Positions 18,998 through 27,564 of a stretch of 64,000 nt of DNA are shown here, one piece after another. The translations under genes and the position numbers were made by a program. How positions within the stretch are numbered: the stretch's first letter is position 1; each line of letters begins with the position of its first letter. Source of the DNA: Acidovorax sp. NCPPB 4044. Its GTDB lineage: Bacteria > Pseudomonadota > Gammaproteobacteria > Burkholderiales > Burkholderiaceae_C. The notes under the pieces were generated by a model. That model saw only the letters and a list, made by a program, of their open reading frames with translations, did not search any database and was not told where the DNA came from. The stretch covers positions 3,130,001 through 3,194,000 of the forward strand of contig NZ_JAMCOS010000001.1 of the NCBI RefSeq assembly GCF_028069655.1, read 5' to 3'.

Positions 18998-19477
18998 ATG
19001 CCCTCCATCACCCCACTGCACGATGCCCGGACCGGGCACCCTGGCACGTCCACGGCGTCGCACCTGTCGCTGCGCCCCGGCGAGAAGGTCCTGTTCTGCC
19101 TGGCGCCCGGGGGCTCGCTGACGGTCGAGCGCGGCCGCCTCGCACTGCGCGGTGGCCCGACGGTGTGGGGCCAGGTGATGGTGTCCCAGGCCGAACTGGG
19201 TTCGCTGGAGGCCGGACAGTGCCGCGTCGGCCTCGAAGGGGCTCCGGCCGAATGGATGGAGCTGTGCAACCCCGGCACCGAGACGGCGCATGCCGTGCTG
19301 CTGGAGCCCGTGCCGGTGCTGTCTCAGCTGGGCGTGCGGGTGGCCGAATTCCTGCACACCCTGGCGGACGCAGCACGGATCCTGTCGGGTGCGGCACGCG
19401 CCCTGTTCCAGATGGCCCGCCTGCGTGCGGCGACCCAGCACTCGGTGCACGGCCCGGAAACCACGACGGCCCCCTGA
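18998..19477 (+). CDS. small protein, DUF2917-like
   Basis: A 159-residue protein without a signal peptide. The middle (RPGEKVLFCLAPGGSLTVERGRLALRGG) resembles the beta-rich DUF2917 pattern, in which a short repeat of strands is preceded by a glycine-rich turn. The C-terminal half is helical and hydrophobic (LGVRVAEFLHTLADAARILSGAARALFQMARL). Function unknown. GAGG lies just before the ATG at 18998, and the gene is divergent from the MocR regulator, which probably controls it. The family assignment is tentative. Confidence 0.55.
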   Translation: MPSITPLHDARTGHPGTSTASHLSLRPGEKVLFCLAPGGSLTVERGRLALRGGPTVWGQVMVSQAELGSLEAGQCRVGLEGAPAEWMELCNPGTETAHAVLLEPVPVLSQLGVRVAEFLHTLADAARILSGAARALFQMARLRAATQHSVHGPETTTAP

Positions 19478-19553
19478 ACAGCCCCCGGGCGGCGACCAGC
19501 GCCGGTCATGCCCGTGCCCGCGCCCCGGCAGCGCGGGCAACCCATCCCGGATT

Positions 19554-20768
19554 TCAGGCCTGTGCGGCCCGCAGCCTGAGCGAGAACTCGCGCAGCGCCG
19601 CCACGCCGCTTTCCTCGGCCCGGCGGCACCAGGCCTGCAGGTCGGCGGTGAGCTGCTCGCGCGATTGGGAGGTGTTCATCCAGAGCTGGCGCAGTTCCTC
19701 GCGCATGGTGACCATCTTGTCGAGCACCGGATGGGCCTCGCGCGCACGGGCCAGTTGCGCCTGGGCGCGTGCGGGCACTTTCTCGGCATCGCGGTGCAGC
19801 CAGCGGCGGGCGGTGCGCAGCACGGACACATCGGCATTGCGGGCTTTCAGCGCGGCGATCTCGTCGCGGCAGGCGCGCCGCACGCCCCGCGCATAACCGG
19901 CCATGACCTCGTAGCGGTTGGCGATGAGCGCTTCGAGCGTGCTCTCGTCCGCCACCGGCTTGACGGCTCCCAGGCGCAGCTTGGGCGGCATTTTCTTCAC
20001 CGTAGCCCAGCCAAGCCGGCGCATCGCGCTGATGTAGAGCCAGCCCACGTCGAACTCGTACGGCTTGACGGAGAACTTGGCCGAAGTCGGGTAGGTGTGG
20101 TGGTTGTTGTGCAGTTCCTCGCCCCCGATCACCAGGCCCCAGGGCACGAGGTTGGTGCTGGCGTCCTGCGCCTCGAAGTTGCGGTAGCCCCAGAAGTGGC
20201 CGATGCCGTTGACCACGCCGGCCGCCCAGAAGGGGATCCAGAGCATCTGCACGGCCCACACGGTGGCGCCCAGCGCTCCGAAGAGCAGCACATCGAGGAT
20301 GAGCATCAGCCCCACGCCCTGCCATGCGAAGCGGCTGTAGACGTTGCGCTCCACCCAGTCGTCCGGCGTGCCGTGGCCGAACTTGGCGACCGTCTCGGCG
20401 TTGCCGGCCTCGCTGCGGTACAGCTCGGCGCCACGCCACATCACGGTGTCCAGGCCGCGCGTCTGCGGGCTGTGCGGATCGTCCGGGGTTTCGCACTTGG
20501 CGTGGTGCTTGCGGTGCACGGCCACCCACTCCTTCGTGACCATGCCGGTGCCGATCCAGAGCCAGAAGCGGAAGAAATGCGAGGGCACGGCGCCCAGGTC
20601 CACCGAGCGGTGGGCCTGCGAGCGATGCAGGAAGATGGTCACAGCCGCAATGGTGATGTGCGTGGTCGCGAGCGTGTAGAGGACGATCTGCCACCAGGAC
20701 AGGTCCAGCAGGCCGTTGGCCAGCCAGTCGAGGGCGGCATCGAGAACGGGCCAGTCGGGAAAGTACAT
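19554..20768 (-). CDS. membrane fatty acid desaturase (acyl-CoA delta-9 type)
   Basis: A 404-residue di-iron membrane desaturase. The three histidine boxes are HRSQAH (about residue 48), HRKHH (about 85) and HNNHH (about 220), and hydrophobic segments lie before the first box and between the second and third, as in stearoyl-CoA desaturases. It should place a cis double bond in acyl chains of membrane lipids. About 130 residues after the last box form a charged helical tail (ANRYEVMAGYARGVRR...REELRQLWMNT) that may bind a partner. ATG at 20768. Monocistronic by position. Confidence 0.87.
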   Translation of the reverse strand: MYFPDWPVLDAALDWLANGLLDLSWWQIVLYTLATTHITIAAVTIFLHRSQAHRSVDLGAVPSHFFRFWLWIGTGMVTKEWVAVHRKHHAKCETPDDPHSPQTRGLDTVMWRGAELYRSEAGNAETVAKFGHGTPDDWVERNVYSRFAWQGVGLMLILDVLLFGALGATVWAVQMLWIPFWAAGVVNGIGHFWGYRNFEAQDASTNLVPWGLVIGGEELHNNHHTYPTSAKFSVKPYEFDVGWLYISAMRRLGWATVKKMPPKLRLGAVKPVADESTLEALIANRYEVMAGYARGVRRACRDEIAALKARNADVSVLRTARRWLHRDAEKVPARAQAQLARAREAHPVLDKMVTMREELRQLWMNTSQSREQLTADLQAWCRRAEESGVAALREFSLRLRAAQA

Positions 20769-20917
20769 GGAGAAGCCTTTGGCAGAAGCGGAGGAAAAAA
20801 CAGGGGCCGCCCGCACCCCGGGCAGCCCACGGATTCTAGGAGGCGCACCCTGCCGAAAGCCCCCCATAACCGCGCCCCGCGCGGTGTCTTGACGACGCGC
20901 CGCAGGGCCTGCGGAAA

Positions 20918-22192
20918 TCAGTCCTTGCGGGTCCACACGGCCGCGAAGAAGCCGTCCGTCTGGTGCAGGTGGGGCCAAAGGCGCAGATAGCCAGTGCCGC
21001 TGGCACCGCCGCTGCACAGGTGCTCGGGGTTTTCCACCTTGAGCTGGGCCAGCAGGCCGCCCACGTCCTCGGCAATGAAGTCCGGGTGCGCGGCGCTGAA
21101 GGCCTCGGCTATGCCCTCGTTTTCCTCGGGCAGGATGCTGCAGGTGGCGTACACCAGCCGGCCGCCGGGCTTGAGCAGGCGCGCCGCGCTCTCCAGGATG
21201 GCGGTCTGCTTGGCGACCAGTTCCTGCACGCCCTGGGGCGACTGGCGCCATTTCAGGTCGGGGTTACGGCGCAGGGTGCCCAGGCCCGAGCACGGCGCAT
21301 CGACCAGCACGCGGTCGATCTTGCCGGCCAGGCGCTTGATGCGCTCGTCGCGCTCGTGCGCGATGGCGGCGGGGTGCACGTTCGAGAGGCCGCTGCGCGC
21401 GAGCCGCGGCTTGAGCGCATCGAGGCGGTGGGCCGACACGTCGAACGCGTAGAGCCGCCCGGTGCTGCGCATGGCGGCGCCGATGGCCAGCGTCTTGCCG
21501 CCCGCGCCGGCGCAGAAATCCACCACCATCTCGCCGCGCCGTGCCTGCAGCAGCAGCGCGAGGAGCTGCGAGCCTTCGTCCTGCACCTCGATGGCGCCCC
21601 GCACGAAGGCGTCCAGCCTGGTGAGCGCCGGTTTTCCTTCCACGCGAAGGCCCCAGGGCGAATACGGCGTAGGGAGCGCAGGGATGCCGGCCTTGGCCAG
21701 TTCCTTCTGCACGTCGGCGCGCTTGGCGTTCAGGTCGTTCACGCGCAGGTCGAGCGGCGCGGCCTGCGACAGGCTGTCGGCCAGGGCCCAGAACCCCTGC
21801 CCCACCTGCCGCTTGAGCGGCTGCACGAGCCATTCGGGCAGGTTGTGGCGGTGCGGCTCCAGGAGGTCGGCCGGCGCCACCGAGTCGCACTGGTCGAGCC
21901 AGCTCTTCTCGGTCTCGGTGAGTGCGCTCTTGAGGAAGTCGCGCGGGCCGTGGAAGCCGAGGATGGCGAGACGCCGTTCGCGCGGGCCGGAGCCCGAACG
22001 GGCGAGCTGCTCGAACAGCAGCTTCTTGCGCAGCACGGTATAGGCCGTCTCGGCCAGCGTGGCCCGCTCGCGCGGGCCGAAGGAGCGGTGGTCGCGGAAA
22101 AAGCGCGAGACCACGCCATCGGCGGGATGTTCGAAGTTGAGTGTGAGCCTGACGAGTTCGGCGCAGGCGTCCAGAAGGGCTTTCGGGTGCAT
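20918..22192 (-). CDS. RsmB/NOP-family RNA (cytosine-5) methyltransferase
   Basis: A 424-residue SAM-dependent RNA m5C methyltransferase. The N-terminal part (1-140) is helical and NusB-like in composition. The catalytic part shows the SAM motif VVDFCAGAGGKTLAIGA, the catalytic Pro-Cys in DAPCSGLGTLRRNPDLKW and the second cysteine in VYATCSILPEEN. It is shaped like RsmB, which modifies C967 of 16S rRNA, but substrate assignment within this family is unsafe without alignment. The ATG at 22192 (MHPKALLDACAEL) is divergent from the DUF1653 gene. Confidence 0.85.
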   Translation of the reverse strand: MHPKALLDACAELVRLTLNFEHPADGVVSRFFRDHRSFGPRERATLAETAYTVLRKKLLFEQLARSGSGPRERRLAILGFHGPRDFLKSALTETEKSWLDQCDSVAPADLLEPHRHNLPEWLVQPLKRQVGQGFWALADSLSQAAPLDLRVNDLNAKRADVQKELAKAGIPALPTPYSPWGLRVEGKPALTRLDAFVRGAIEVQDEGSQLLALLLQARRGEMVVDFCAGAGGKTLAIGAAMRSTGRLYAFDVSAHRLDALKPRLARSGLSNVHPAAIAHERDERIKRLAGKIDRVLVDAPCSGLGTLRRNPDLKWRQSPQGVQELVAKQTAILESAARLLKPGGRLVYATCSILPEENEGIAEAFSAAHPDFIAEDVGGLLAQLKVENPEHLCSGGASGTGYLRLWPHLHQTDGFFAAVWTRKD

Positions 22193-22245
22193 GGGCGGAT
22201 TGTCCCATCCCCGCCGCCGCACCGGCCCGCCCGCACAATGCGCGC

Positions 22246-22515
22246 ATGCACTCTCCCCAGCACCCCGATGGCGACCTGCCGCCCGTGCCCGAGACGCCGG
22301 CGGGCCTGTACCGGCACTACAAAGGCATGCTCTACGAGGTGGTCGGCACCGCGCGGCACAGCGAAACGCTGGAGCCGATGACCGTGTACCGGGCGCTCTA
22401 CGGGGAGCGCGGCCTGTGGGTGCGCCCCGCGTCCATGTTCGCAGAGACGGTGACCATCGACGGCCGGGCCCGGCTGCGCTTCGAGTTCGTCGGGCCGACG
22501 ACGGAACCGCAATGA
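22246..22515 (+). CDS. DUF1653 family protein
   Basis: An 89-residue cytoplasmic protein with the DUF1653 pattern: GLYRHYKGMLYEVVGTARHSETLEPMTVYRALYGERGLWVRPASMF. The family is small, beta-rich and functionally uncharacterised. ATG at 22246; divergent from the RsmB-like gene with a 53-base gap, and followed by a copy of the hairpin repeat. Confidence 0.88.
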   Translation: MHSPQHPDGDLPPVPETPAGLYRHYKGMLYEVVGTARHSETLEPMTVYRALYGERGLWVRPASMFAETVTIDGRARLRFEFVGPTTEPQ

Positions 22516-22523
22516 ATCCGGTC

Positions 22524-22570
22524 CATGCCGCCGTTTCCATTGAATAGTTTGCTATTAATTAAATAGCAAA
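22524..22570. repeat. copy B of the short hairpin repeat
   Basis: ATGCCGCCG, then TTTCCATTGAATAG, then a perfect hairpin TTTGCTAT (22548-22555) / ATAGCAAA (22563-22570). It lies between the convergent DUF1653 and sensor kinase genes, and may also act as a weak terminator. Confidence 0.8.
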
Positions 22571-22595
22571 ACAATCTCCACGCGGGGCCAGGCGG

Positions 22596-23810
22596 TCAGC
22601 CCGGGGTGCCGCCTTCCGGCGTGCGCGGCAGCACCAGCGTGGCCCGCAGGCCGCCGCCGGGCGCGTTGTCCAGCGCCAGGGTTCCGCCGTGCCGCTGGGC
22701 GATGTCGTTCGCGATGGACAGGCCCAGCCCCACGCCGCCGGAATGGCGGTTGCGCGATGCCTCCACGCGGTAGAAGGGCTCGACCACGCGGCCGAGTTCC
22801 GCAGCGGGCAGGCCCGGCCCGTGGTCGCGCACGTGGATGCGCACCGCGTCGGGCCCGTCCTCCAGCGTGATCTCCGCGCCGCCGCCGTAGCGCACGGCGT
22901 TGCCCACGAGGTTGTCCAGGCAACGGCGCAGCGCGCCGGCACGGGCCGGCAACGGGCGGCAGTCGCCGGTGCTCGCCACGTCGTGGCCGCAGGCCTGCTC
23001 GTCGTCCACCAGGCTGTCGATGAGGGCGCGCAGGTCCAGCGGTGCGAGCGGCTCGGCCCCGGCCACGCCGCGCAGGTGGTCGAGGGTGGCGGTGATCATG
23101 GCGTCCATCTCGGCGATGTCGCGCGCGAAGGCGGTGCGGTCGGCCTCGGCCTCCAGGCATTCGGTGCGCAGCCGCAGGCGCGTGAGCGGCGTGCGCAGAT
23201 CGTGGGAGACGGCCGCGACGAAGCGGTCGCGCTCGGAGAGCTGGCGGCGGATGCGCGCCTGCATCTGGTTGAAGACGCGGCTGGCTTCGCGGCATTCCGC
23301 CGTGCCGTCCTCGGGCAGCGGCGGGCGCTGGATGTCGGCGCCGAGCTGGCGCGCTGCCGTGGCCAGCCGGCCCAGCGGCTGGGCCAGCCAGCGTGCACCC
23401 CACCAGGCGGCCAGCATCAGCGCGGCCAGGCGCACGCCGATGTCCAGCAGCAGGCCCGGGTGCCACCAGCCGCCCCCGTGCGGCGGGCGCGGCGGCGGCG
23501 GGCCCCAGGCGCCAGGGGCGCGCTCCGCTCCCTGGAACGCCGGGGGGTTGCCGCCCATCTCCCTGCCGGTGCCCGCTTCCGTGGCAGGCCCCGCGCCGGG
23601 CGGCGGTCCCGGGCGCAGTTCGAACATCAGCGTGAGCGCCAGCACATGGCTTGCCAGCACCGCCACGAACAGCAGCAGCGCGAGCCGGCCGAAGAGGGAG
23701 TCGGGCAGGCAGCGCGCGAGGACGGCGCGCCAGCGCGGGCCCGCGGGCGGCGCAGGGGCCGCGCCCTCGGGCCCGCCCTCCGGCGGCAGCGGTACGGACC
23801 CGGCGCGCAT
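22596..23810 (-). CDS. two-component sensor histidine kinase
   Basis: A 404-residue inner-membrane kinase. One hydrophobic helix at residues 41-62 and another at about 120-138 enclose a periplasmic loop of only about 55 residues that is rich in Pro and Gly. HAMP follows (WLAQPLGRLATAARQL), then the H-box FVAAVSHDLRTPLTRLRL with His203, the N-box NLVGNAVRYG and G-boxes DHGPGLP and GGVGLGLSIA. It is of the EnvZ/OmpR-partner class. Encoded three bases after its response regulator. The signal is unknown; the short Pro/Gly loop is unlikely to fold as a ligand domain. Confidence 0.92.
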   Translation of the reverse strand: MRAGSVPLPPEGGPEGAAPAPPAGPRWRAVLARCLPDSLFGRLALLLFVAVLASHVLALTLMFELRPGPPPGAGPATEAGTGREMGGNPPAFQGAERAPGAWGPPPPRPPHGGGWWHPGLLLDIGVRLAALMLAAWWGARWLAQPLGRLATAARQLGADIQRPPLPEDGTAECREASRVFNQMQARIRRQLSERDRFVAAVSHDLRTPLTRLRLRTECLEAEADRTAFARDIAEMDAMITATLDHLRGVAGAEPLAPLDLRALIDSLVDDEQACGHDVASTGDCRPLPARAGALRRCLDNLVGNAVRYGGGAEITLEDGPDAVRIHVRDHGPGLPAAELGRVVEPFYRVEASRNRHSGGVGLGLSIANDIAQRHGGTLALDNAPGGGLRATLVLPRTPEGGTPG

Positions 23811-23813
23811 GCC

Positions 23814-24548
23814 CTAGGCGCGGGCCCCGAGGCCCTGCACGGTCTGGATGTTGAAGAGGTAGCCCGAGCCGCGCACGGTCTTGATGAGCGACGGCGCGCG
23901 CGGATCGTCGGAGAGCTTGTGGCGCAGGCGCGAGACCAGCAGGTCGATGCTGCGCTCGAAGGATTCCATCGACCGGCCGCGCGCGTGCTCCATGAGCTGG
24001 TCGCGGCTGCACACGCGCCGCGGCATGCGCAGGAAGGTGCACAACAGGCGGTATTCGGCATTGGAGAGCGGCACGGTCACGCCGTCCGGCGTGACGAGGT
24101 GGCGCTCCACGCTGTGCAGCGACCAGCCGTCGAACCGCACCACGTCGGCCGCGCCGCCGGCCACGGGCGGCGCTGCGCGCACCGGTGCCGCGGCACGGCG
24201 CAGCACGCTGTGGATGCGCGCCACCAGCTCGCGCGGCTCGAAGGGTTTGGTCATGTAGTCGTCGGCGCCCAGCTCCAGGCCCAGCACGCGTTCGTACGCA
24301 TCGGCGCGGGCGGTGAGCATGATGATGGGCACGGCGGAGCGGGCGCGCAGCTCGCGCGCCAGGGCCATGCCGTCGGTGCCGGGCAACATGAGGTCCAGCA
24401 CCACGAGGTCCATGGAGCGCTCCGCCATGCGGGCGCGCATCGCGGCGCCGTCGTGCGCGGCGTGGGCGGCGTAGCCGAAACGGCCCAGGTACTGGGTCAG
24501 CAGGTCGGTGATGTCGTCGTCGTCGTCGACCACGAGGATGTTTTGCAT
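23814..24548 (-). CDS. OmpR-family response regulator
   Basis: A 244-residue regulator. The receiver (residues 1-120) has the acidic cluster VVDDDDD, phospho-acceptor Asp52 in VVLDLMLPG and Lys in DDYMTKPF. The C-terminal winged helix (about 140-238) has LSNAEYRLLCTFLRMPRRVCSRDQLMEHARGR and ERSIDLLVSRLRHKL. Partner of the adjacent kinase. The gene is divergent from the EF-hand gene, whose upstream region carries a dyad that this regulator may bind. Confidence 0.94.
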   Translation of the reverse strand: MQNILVVDDDDDITDLLTQYLGRFGYAAHAAHDGAAMRARMAERSMDLVVLDLMLPGTDGMALARELRARSAVPIIMLTARADAYERVLGLELGADDYMTKPFEPRELVARIHSVLRRAAAPVRAAPPVAGGAADVVRFDGWSLHSVERHLVTPDGVTVPLSNAEYRLLCTFLRMPRRVCSRDQLMEHARGRSMESFERSIDLLVSRLRHKLSDDPRAPSLIKTVRGSGYLFNIQTVQGLGARA

Positions 24549-24683
24549 GGCGCGGACGCAGGTGCGGGCTGAAGCGGAAGGGATGGCCGGAGGGCCGCTG
24601 CCGGAGTGTAGGCAGCGCCCGCCGCTGCGGTCCGGGCGAACAGGGCGGTTTTCGCCCGGCTGTTCCGCCCTTGGACGGGCCGC

Positions 24684-24703
24684 TTGTACCAGCGCCGGTA
24701 CAA
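24684..24703. promoter_or_regulatory. dyad in the regulator / EF-hand divergent promoter region
   Basis: TTGTACC-N6-GGTACAA, a perfect 7-bp-arm inverted repeat, is followed by the related words ACAAACGGG and ACAAAACG. It lies midway between the response regulator and EF-hand genes. A binding site for the adjacent regulator is plausible. Confidence 0.5.
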
Positions 24704-24834
24704 ACGGGACAAAACGCCGTTACCCGCGCCCCCAAGAATGCACCGCAGGCCGCAGCACCCGGCCACCGCGCCCGCAGGGGCCCGGCGCGGGGTTGCCGGG
24801 GCCGCCAACCCAACAGGAATCGAAAGGAACGACG

Positions 24835-25968
24835 ATGACGACCATCAGTAGTGTCGGCAGCAGCGCATGGTCCTCCGCGGCGGCCATGCAGCGCACGCAG
24901 CCCCAGCGCCGCGGCCCCTCTCCGGAGGAACTGCTGTCCAAGCTCGACAGCGACGGCAGCGGCGGCGTGAGCGGCACCGAATTGCAGGGCCTGCTCGACA
25001 AGGTGGCGAAAAAAGGCGGGGCCGACGGCACCGCCCAGAGCGCCACCGACCTCGTGACGCAGTACGACAGCGACGGCGACGGCAACCTGAACGCGCAGGA
25101 GCTGGGCAAGACGCTCGAATCGCTCATGCCGCAGCGCTCGACCATGGACTTCGCCCAGGCCCGCGGCACGGGCTCCGCGGGCGGGGCCACCGGCCAGGCG
25201 GGCGACGACCTGTTCGGCAAGGTGGACGAGGACGGCGACGGCAGCGTGAGCCAGACCGAACTGCAGTCGCTGCTGGAGAAGATGTCCGGCGGCGCCGCCA
25301 GCGCCGCGGGCACGAGCAGCGACAAGCTGTTCGGCCAGCTCGATAGCGACGGCGACGGCAAGCTCTCGCAGGCCGAGTTCGATGCGGGCCGGCCTTCGGA
25401 CGGCGCGCAGGGCGAGGCGGCCGGCGGAGCGGGCGGCATGCGCATGGCGGGCGGCATGCCGCCGCCACCGCCCGGCGGGCCGGGTGGGCCCGGCGGTGCG
25501 GGCGGCGCGCAGGGCGCGAACGCCTCGGCGTCGTCCAGCAGCAGCACCAGCTACGACCCGCTGGACACCAACGAGGAAGGCACGGTGTCGGCCGCCGAAC
25601 GCGCGGCCGGGGCCATCGCCACGGCCAGCAGCACCAGCGGCAGCAGCGAGACGGACGCCGTCACCGCCCTCTTCAATGCCATCGACTCCGACGGCGACAA
25701 GAAGGTGAGCGACAGCGAGGCGCAGAGCTTCATCGCGCAGCTGACGAGCCAGTACGCGGCGGCGACCTCGGCCAGCGGCACCTCGGCGGTGTCCTCGTCC
25801 TCGTCTGCTGCCTCGTCCACCACCGAGGGCGGAACCGGCCGGCAGGGCAGCGGGCGGCTCGACCTCGCCCAGCTGGCCGGCCTCGCGCGCCGGCAGTACG
25901 AGTCCACCGCCAGCGCCTGGGCAGACGGCAGCAGCCGCCGCAGCGGCGCCGTCAGCGCCCTCGCCTGA
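24835..25968 (+). CDS. multi-EF-hand calcium-binding protein
   Basis: A 377-residue acidic, low-complexity protein with six EF-hand-type loops. Residues 38-49, 78-89, 131-142, 170-181 and 284-295 have the DxDxDG pattern (DSDGSGG, DSDGDGN, DEDGDGS, DSDGDGK, DSDGDKK); 244-255 (DTNEEGT) is degraded. Pro/Gly-rich (206-226) and Ser/Thr-rich (229-240, 262-273, 310-325) linkers separate them. There is no classical signal peptide. Calcium binding is likely. The role is unknown; EF-hand effectors of the XopAW type exist in xanthomonads, but I found no PIP box here. ATG at 24835 after GGAACGACG. Confidence 0.82.
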   Translation: MTTISSVGSSAWSSAAAMQRTQPQRRGPSPEELLSKLDSDGSGGVSGTELQGLLDKVAKKGGADGTAQSATDLVTQYDSDGDGNLNAQELGKTLESLMPQRSTMDFAQARGTGSAGGATGQAGDDLFGKVDEDGDGSVSQTELQSLLEKMSGGAASAAGTSSDKLFGQLDSDGDGKLSQAEFDAGRPSDGAQGEAAGGAGGMRMAGGMPPPPPGGPGGPGGAGGAQGANASASSSSSTSYDPLDTNEEGTVSAAERAAGAIATASSTSGSSETDAVTALFNAIDSDGDKKVSDSEAQSFIAQLTSQYAAATSASGTSAVSSSSSAASSTTEGGTGRQGSGRLDLAQLAGLARRQYESTASAWADGSSRRSGAVSALA

Positions 25969-26300
25969 GCCGCGGGCGGCCCCGCCCTGGCCCGGCGGGC
26001 GCACCGGCTGCCAGACCTCCGCAGTGCTGCGAAGCCCGTCAGTGGACGAGCTGCGGAGGCCGGCGCCTTCGTGCCACCTGCCTCGATTCCGGCGCTCCGC
26101 GCCTCCGGTTTCCTGCCGGCGTGCGGGGCGCGTGCTTCGGCGCCCCGCGGCATGCGTCCTACAGCCCCGGCCCGGCCCCGGACCTACCTTGTGAACATCC
26201 GCAGCGCCCGCGCAGCCGCCGCCGCTTCCCCGGCCGCCGCACCGCCGGGCGCCTGCGCCTTCGGGCCCTCCGGGGCCGAACCCGACACAAGGAGCTTCAC
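25969..26300. other. 332-base gene-free, very GC-rich gap
   Basis: This stretch follows the EF-hand gene and precedes the GTG-started membrane protein gene. It holds short GC-rich inverted words but no convincing gene or terminator with a T run. The only clear signal is the AAGGAG ribosome binding site at 26289-26294. Confidence 0.5.
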
Positions 26301-26858
26301 GTGGACCATCTGATGCAGGGAATGTTCGGTGAGAGATCGCTCACCAAGGTGGCCGGCATCTACGCCGACCGGGACCAGGCCGAGGCCATGGTCGGCCGCG
26401 CGCTGCGGCTGCCCGGCATGCAGCGCACGCAGGTGCGGCTGCTCGGCCCGCAGGACGCGCGCGCCTCGCGGCGCGACCTGTTCGGCCGCAAGCTGGAGCC
26501 CGAGCAGGCGGGCATCTGGCGCACGATCGTCCGCTCGCACAGGGTGACCGGGCTGGCCGGCGCGGTCGCGGGGGTGCTGTTCTACGCCTGGCTGCTGCGC
26601 GGCGGCCAGCCGATGGTGGCCAGCAGCCCGCTGCTGGCGTTCATCGCCATCGTGGGCTTCGCAACCACCTTCGGGCTGCTGTTCGGCGGGCTGGTGTCGC
26701 TGCGGCCGGACCACATCCGGCTGATCTCGCACGTGCGCTCGGCGCTGCGGGCCGGCAACTGGGCCGTGGTGGTGCACCCGACCGATTCGCACCAGGCCCT
26801 GGTGTCGCAGGACCTGCTGGAAGGCAGCGGCGCCGCGCAGGTCCTCTCCACCCTGTGA
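26301..26858 (+). CDS. small membrane protein of unknown function
   Basis: A 185-residue protein. After a cytoplasmic-looking start (KVAGIYADRDQAEAMVGRALRLPG) it has two hydrophobic segments, VTGLAGAVAGVLFYAWLL and LLAFIAIVGFATTFGLLFGGLV, both glycine-rich. A C-terminal domain contains NWAVVVHPTDSHQALVSQDLLEGSG. The start and end together resemble the small alpha/beta modules that flank glycine-zipper helices in stress proteins, but I cannot name the family. I chose GTG at 26301 because AAGGAG lies six bases before it; an ATG at 26313 is an alternative. Ends 63 bases before the convergent purN stop. Confidence 0.7.
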   Translation: MDHLMQGMFGERSLTKVAGIYADRDQAEAMVGRALRLPGMQRTQVRLLGPQDARASRRDLFGRKLEPEQAGIWRTIVRSHRVTGLAGAVAGVLFYAWLLRGGQPMVASSPLLAFIAIVGFATTFGLLFGGLVSLRPDHIRLISHVRSALRAGNWAVVVHPTDSHQALVSQDLLEGSGAAQVLSTL

Positions 26859-26893
26859 ATCCGCCACCGGCGCATCGAGAGCCAGAACCGCTC

Positions 26894-26940
26894 CATGCCG
26901 CCGGATCCATTCAATAGTTTGCTATTTATTTGATAGCAAA
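26894..26940. repeat. copy C of the short hairpin repeat, overlapping the purN 3' end
   Basis: ATGCCGCCG, then GATCCATTCAATAG, then a perfect hairpin TTTGCTAT (26918-26925) / ATAGCAAA (26933-26940). On the minus strand the stem supplies the last codons of purN (Leu-Leu-Ser-Asn-Lys-stop). Confidence 0.8.
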
Positions 26941-27506
26941 AACCGTTCCACCGCAGCGGGATAGATGGTGTGCTCCTGCGCCAGCACGCGCGCGGAGAGG
27001 TCGGCCGCCGTGTCGCCGGGCAGCACGGGCACCACGCCCTGCGCCAGGATCGGGCCCGAATCCAGCTCGGGCGTGACGAGGTGCACCGTGGCGCCCGCCA
27101 CCTTGCAGCCCGCGTCGATGGCGCGCTGGTGCGTGTGCAGCCCCGGGAACGCCGGCAGGAGCGAGGGGTGGATGTTCAACAGGCGCCCCGCGTAGCGCGC
27201 CACGAAGCCGGGCGTGAGGATGCGCATGAAACCCGCCAGCACCACCAGGGCGGGGGCGTGCGCGTCGATCTGCTGCGCCAGCGCCTCGTCGAACGCCTCA
27301 CGCGAGGGGTAGGCCTTGTGGTCCAGCGCGCCGGTGGCGATGCCCTGCTGCCGCGCCCAGGCCAGGCCCGCCGCGTCGGCCTTGTTGCTCAGGACGGCGG
27401 CCACCTGCGCGCCGTGGCGGCCCGCCCAGTCCTGCGCGCGCGCCGCCCGGACGATGGCCGCCATGTTGGAGCCGCCGCCCGAGATCAAAATCACGATGTT
27501 CTTCAT
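26922..27506 (-). CDS. purN: phosphoribosylglycinamide formyltransferase
   Basis: PurN transfers a formyl group from 10-formyltetrahydrofolate to GAR in step three of purine synthesis. The 194-residue protein has the substrate loop [13 protein letters not shown] (residues 7-19), the catalytic Asn/His region [23 protein letters not shown] and the Asp in [17 protein letters not shown]. The ATG at 27506 ([10 protein letters not shown]) is the canonical start. Its last codons are supplied by hairpin repeat copy C, so the C-terminus is probably unusual compared with relatives. Divergent from the DUF480 gene. Confidence 0.95.
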   Translation of the reverse strand: MKNIVILISGGGSNMAAIVRAARAQDWAGRHGAQVAAVLSNKADAAGLAWARQQGIATGALDHKAYPSREAFDEALAQQIDAHAPALVVLAGFMRILTPGFVARYAGRLLNIHPSLLPAFPGLHTHQRAIDAGCKVAGATVHLVTPELDSGPILAQGVVPVLPGDTAADLSARVLAQEHTIYPAAVERFLLSNK

Positions 27507-27564
27507 GGGGCGCGGATTATCGCCGGGCCCTCCCCCCTCTTTTTCCGCATTGCCGAGCCTGCCC

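Noticed and set aside
24835..25968. EF-hand gene as a PIP-box-controlled effector like XopAW
   Set aside because: Only a single TTCGC occurs in the upstream region; no TTCGB-N15-TTCGB pair with a -10 was found.
22555..26004. A 1149-codon frame across the kinase, regulator and EF-hand region
   Set aside because: Its composition is Arg/Ala/Gly repeats; the regulator and kinase are clear in the other minus-strand frames.
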